Assembly (NCBI GenBank): GCA_019694395.1
Contig: JAIBCC010000006.1
Coordinates: forward strand, 140,954-204,953
DNA from: Pyrinomonadaceae bacterium
Lineage (GTDB): Bacteria > Acidobacteriota > Blastocatellia > Pyrinomonadales > Pyrinomonadaceae
Direction: 5' to 3'
Length of the DNA stretch: 64,000 nt
Shown here: in pieces, positions 60,177 through 64,000 of the stretch
Layout of the letters: each line of letters opens with the position of its first letter
Position numbering within the stretch: the stretch's first letter is position 1
Made by a program: the position numbers and the translations under genes
The notes under the pieces: generated by a model
Told to the model about the DNA's origin: nothing
The model's input: only the letters and a program-made list of their open reading frames with translations
The model's database searches: none

Positions 60177-61406
60177 ATGCACACAGAAATAAAAAATTGT
60201 CGAATTTGCCAAAGTCAAAAATTGCAAAGAGTAATTTCGCTTGGCGAACAATATTTAACAGGCGTTTTTCCGGTGTCCGCTAATGAACAGATTACCAAAG
60301 GTGATTTGGATTTGGTTTGGTGCGAAGATTGCGGTTTGCTCCAAATGAAGCAGTGCTATGATTTAGACGAAATGTATGGCGATAATTACGGTTATCGTTC
60401 GGGGCTAAATGCTTCGATGGTTCGGCATTTAACCCGCAAAATCCAAACTCTGGAACAACTTGTCAAACCTTCCGCTGAAGATTTGGTAATTGATATTGGA
60501 AGTAACGATGCCACTTCACTTAAGGCTTACACGGGCACGCATTGCAAAGTTGGTATTGATCCAACCGGCAATAAATTTAAGGAATATTACACGGATGAGA
60601 TTGATTTAATTCCCGATTTCTTTTCGGCTGAAACTTTCCAAAAAACTTTCCCAAACAGGAAAGCAAAGATAATTACTTCTATTTCAATGTTTTACGATTT
60701 GCCAAACCCGGCAGATTTCGTAATTGATATTGAAAAATGTTTAGATGCTGAAGGTATTTGGCATTTTGAGCAAAGCTATATGCCAAGTATGTTGCGGACA
60801 AATTCCTACGACACGATCTGTCACGAACATCTTGAATTTTACTCGCTCAGAGTAGTTAATAATCTTTTAGAAAAATGTGGGTTGCGAATAATTGAAGTGC
60901 AGATGAATGACATCAACGGTGGTAGTTTTGCCGTGAACGCTTGCAAAAAAGATGCTTCGTATCGGTCAAACGCAACAGTTATCAATTGGCTTTTGAAACA
61001 AGAAGAAAGTTTTGGTTTGAATACTGTCAAACCCTATTTGGATTTTGCAGAAAGAATGGCAAAACATCGGGAAAATCTGTTGGCATTACTTGAAGCGTTG
61101 GTTGCTGACGGCAAAAAAATAATTGGCTACGGGGCAAGCACTAAGGGTAATGTTTTGTTGCAGTATTGTGGAATCACGCCACGTTTAATCCCATATATTG
61201 CTGAGGTGAATGAAGACAAATTCGGCTGTTTCACCCCCGGAACTCAGATTGAAATTATTTCCGAAGAAGAAGCTGAAGCAATGAATCCCGATTACTATTT
61301 TGTTCTGCCTTGGCACTTCAAAAACAATATCTTGGAACGTGAAAAAGATTTTATTGCCAACGGCGGCAAGTTTATTTTTCCTTTGCCGGAAATTGAAATT
61401 GTTTAA
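60177..61406 (+). CDS. NDP-sugar C-methyltransferase-like protein
   Basis: 409 aa with the three-part layout of TylCIII/ToyM-type sugar C-methyltransferases. The N-terminal zinc site has CRICQ and CEDCGLLQ, with other ligands before. The SAM domain has LVIDIGSNDATSLKAY near residue 103 and the conserved EQSYMPSMLRTNSYDTICH. The C-terminal Rossmann-like domain has IIGYGASTKGNVLLQYCG near 315. It probably adds a methyl group to a nucleotide-linked sugar for the polysaccharide. It follows the broken acyltransferase by 35 bases and precedes an epimerase gene. Confidence 0.9.
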   Translation: MHTEIKNCRICQSQKLQRVISLGEQYLTGVFPVSANEQITKGDLDLVWCEDCGLLQMKQCYDLDEMYGDNYGYRSGLNASMVRHLTRKIQTLEQLVKPSAEDLVIDIGSNDATSLKAYTGTHCKVGIDPTGNKFKEYYTDEIDLIPDFFSAETFQKTFPNRKAKIITSISMFYDLPNPADFVIDIEKCLDAEGIWHFEQSYMPSMLRTNSYDTICHEHLEFYSLRVVNNLLEKCGLRIIEVQMNDINGGSFAVNACKKDASYRSNATVINWLLKQEESFGLNTVKPYLDFAERMAKHRENLLALLEALVADGKKIIGYGASTKGNVLLQYCGITPRLIPYIAEVNEDKFGCFTPGTQIEIISEEEAEAMNPDYYFVLPWHFKNNILEREKDFIANGGKFIFPLPEIEIV

Positions 61407-61408
61407 TT

Positions 61409-62281
61409 ATGAAAGCCTTAATCTTTGGAATCAACGGACAAGACGGCTTTTATTTATCGGAAACTTGCCGAAAAAATAAGGTCGAAATTATTGGCGTTTC
61501 ACGTTCCCAAGGAAATTGGATGCAAGGAAATGTGAGCAATTTTCAATTTGTCGAATCACTCATCAAAACACATCAGCCAAATTACGTTTTTCATTTTGCC
61601 GCAAACTCTACTACGCAACATTATGCTTTATTTGAAAATCACGAAGCAATTTCGACGGGAACACTTAATATTTTGGAAAGTGTGCGTTTGCATTCGCCAA
61701 AATCGAGAGTTTTCTTATCAGGAAGTGCGATGCAGTTTGAAAATACAGGCGAACCAATTGATGAGCAAACACCTTTTGAAGCAAGCAGTCCATATTCCGT
61801 TGCCCGAATCCAATCGGTTTATGCAGGCAGATATTTTCGGCAAAAATTTGGTTTAAAAGTTTATGTCGGCTATTTTTTTAATCACGATAGTCCTTTGCGA
61901 AGTGAAAAACACATCAACCAAAAAATCGCGCAGTTTGTTAAAAATATTGATAAAAACAGAGGACAAAAACTTGAAATTGGCGACATCAAAACCCAAAAAG
62001 AGTTCAATTTTGCAGGCGATGTAGTTGAGGCAGTTTGGCTTTTAGTTAACCAAGACCGGAATTTTGAAACAGTCATTGGAAGTGGAAAGGCTTATAAAAT
62101 CGAAGATTGGCTACATCTTTGTTTTGCCAATGCCAACAGAAATTGGCAAGATTACGTGACCGTCAAACCAAATTTCCAATCGGAATACGAAATTTTAGTT
62201 TCTAATCCCGCTTTGATAAAATCAATTGGTTGGCAGCCTAAAACTTCTATCGAAGATTTAGCAAAAATGATGTTAGGATAA
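61409..62281 (+). CDS. NDP-sugar epimerase/dehydratase (extended SDR), Gmd/RMD-like
   Basis: 290 aa extended SDR. The Rossmann motif is GINGQDGFYL at residues 7-16, close to the [10 protein letters not shown] of Gmd, and FAANSTTQHY and FLSGSAMQFENTG cover the substrate side. The catalytic Tyr lies in SSPYSVARIQSVYAG, but the usual 'YxxxK' reads Tyr-Ser-Val-Ala-Arg. The Lys-to-Arg change at the key residue could reduce or alter activity. Encoded two bases after the methyltransferase, in the same operon, and likely supplies the sugar that it modifies or another deoxysugar. Confidence 0.85.
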   Translation: MKALIFGINGQDGFYLSETCRKNKVEIIGVSRSQGNWMQGNVSNFQFVESLIKTHQPNYVFHFAANSTTQHYALFENHEAISTGTLNILESVRLHSPKSRVFLSGSAMQFENTGEPIDEQTPFEASSPYSVARIQSVYAGRYFRQKFGLKVYVGYFFNHDSPLRSEKHINQKIAQFVKNIDKNRGQKLEIGDIKTQKEFNFAGDVVEAVWLLVNQDRNFETVIGSGKAYKIEDWLHLCFANANRNWQDYVTVKPNFQSEYEILVSNPALIKSIGWQPKTSIEDLAKMMLG

Positions 62282-62289
62282 TTTTTAGA

Positions 62290-62728
62290 ATGGCAGAAAC
62301 ACTTGGAACACTAAGCGATAAATTAACTATCGTTAAACTAAAACAATTTCATACCGAAGATGAAGAACGATTAAAAAGTCTGGAAAAGCAGGAAAAACAA
62401 CTGCAAAACGAGATTGATGATTTGGTAAAAGATGCTGTCAGCGGCAAAATTCCACCCGAAAAACTAACTTTTTCTGCCAATAAAGTTTATAAAAAAGAAG
62501 GAAATGAAACTCAGGACTTAATCGGAAGTATCGGACAAGTTTTCGGGTTTTTAGCTGATACAAATTGCAAATTATGGCATGTGCAGGAAAAAGTTTATGA
62601 ATTTGAAACCGTTCCGGCTGAGAAAAAAGACGGTGTAATTAAAGAATTGGCAATTTTGAATTTAGAGCGAAATAATTGCATTGACGAAATAGACAAACTC
62701 TTTGTTTCGTTAATCAAAAAAGGAATTG

Positions 62729-62736
<8 letters not shown>
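62290..62736 (+). CDS. Hypothetical protein in polysaccharide locus, 148 aa
   Basis: A soluble, helical, highly charged protein, starting AETLGTLSDKLTIVKLKQFH and with a coiled segment around residues 27-47. Short proteins with a similar 'ETxGxLxDKLxIVxLK' opening occur in surface-polysaccharide loci, but I am not sure of the family. No catalytic motif is seen. Its last eight bases overlap the start of the next glycosyltransferase (ATGGGTAA), so the two are translationally coupled. Confidence 0.68.

Positions 62737-64000
<1,264 letters not shown>

Overview
The window is AT-rich chromosomal DNA of a Gram-negative-type bacterium. There is no rRNA or other taxonomic marker. The mix of genes (single-domain TonB-like periplasmic proteins, a tricorn-type S41 protease, GH29 fucosidases, DUF5107/TPR protein, Uma2 nuclease) and the many dispersed hairpin repeats between genes would fit Acidobacteriota (Blastocatellia-like), but that is inference. 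I see no prophage structural genes, CRISPR array, rRNA or tRNA.

Layout. 1-4.6 kb: 3' end of GTP-type PEP carboxykinase, a DHH phosphoesterase, a secreted Gly/Asn-rich protein and trpC. 4.7-10.1 kb, all on the minus strand: an NAD+ salvage and ADP-ribose cluster of NadM-Nudix, NADAR, a HEIGH-motif protein, an orphan, a bacterial-type PARG, a frameshifted Imm32-like gene and a NAMPT-like enzyme. Palindromic repeats fill most gaps between these genes, and three copies carry the Shine-Dalgarno of the next gene. 10.2-23 kb: envelope and metabolic genes (TonB-like protein, alkaline-phosphatase-superfamily enzyme, lpd, two paralogous lipoproteins, rhodanese, methyltransferase, fucosidase, molybdopterin oxidoreductase, PLP enzyme, AlkA), with a RAYT transposase bracketed by two REP-like units at 12.1-13.0 kb. 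23.4-28 kb: DUF5107/TPR protein and a second fucosidase. 29.3-36.3 kb: aromatic amino acid catabolism (AsnC-type regulator, phenylalanine hydroxylase, HPPD), two other regulators, several orphans, and a relic of a second hppD.

36.5-49.6 kb: Hsp20, Uma2 nuclease, TonB-like protein, Lon, then the rod-shape and cell-wall operon mreB-mreC-mreD-mrdA-rodA followed by a class A PBP. 49.6-56.5 kb: AraC regulator, tricorn-like S41 protease, esterase, hydroxylaminobenzene-mutase-like protein, lipB and a secreted protein. 56.6-64 kb: a polysaccharide locus with ABC-2 permease and ATPase (Wzm/Wzt type), glycosyltransferases, a C-methyltransferase, an epimerase and gmd, which runs off the window. It contains an acyltransferase that has lost its middle.

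How things fit together. NAMPT plus NadM would turn nicotinamide into NAD+ in two steps, while PARG, NADAR and Nudix would remove and recycle ADP-ribose. PhhA and HPPD are sequential or near-sequential steps of Phe/Tyr breakdown next to an Lrp/AsnC regulator. The mre/rod genes form the elongasome. A recurring theme is that short hairpin repeats occupy intercistronic spaces and, in several places, the translation-initiation region of the downstream gene.
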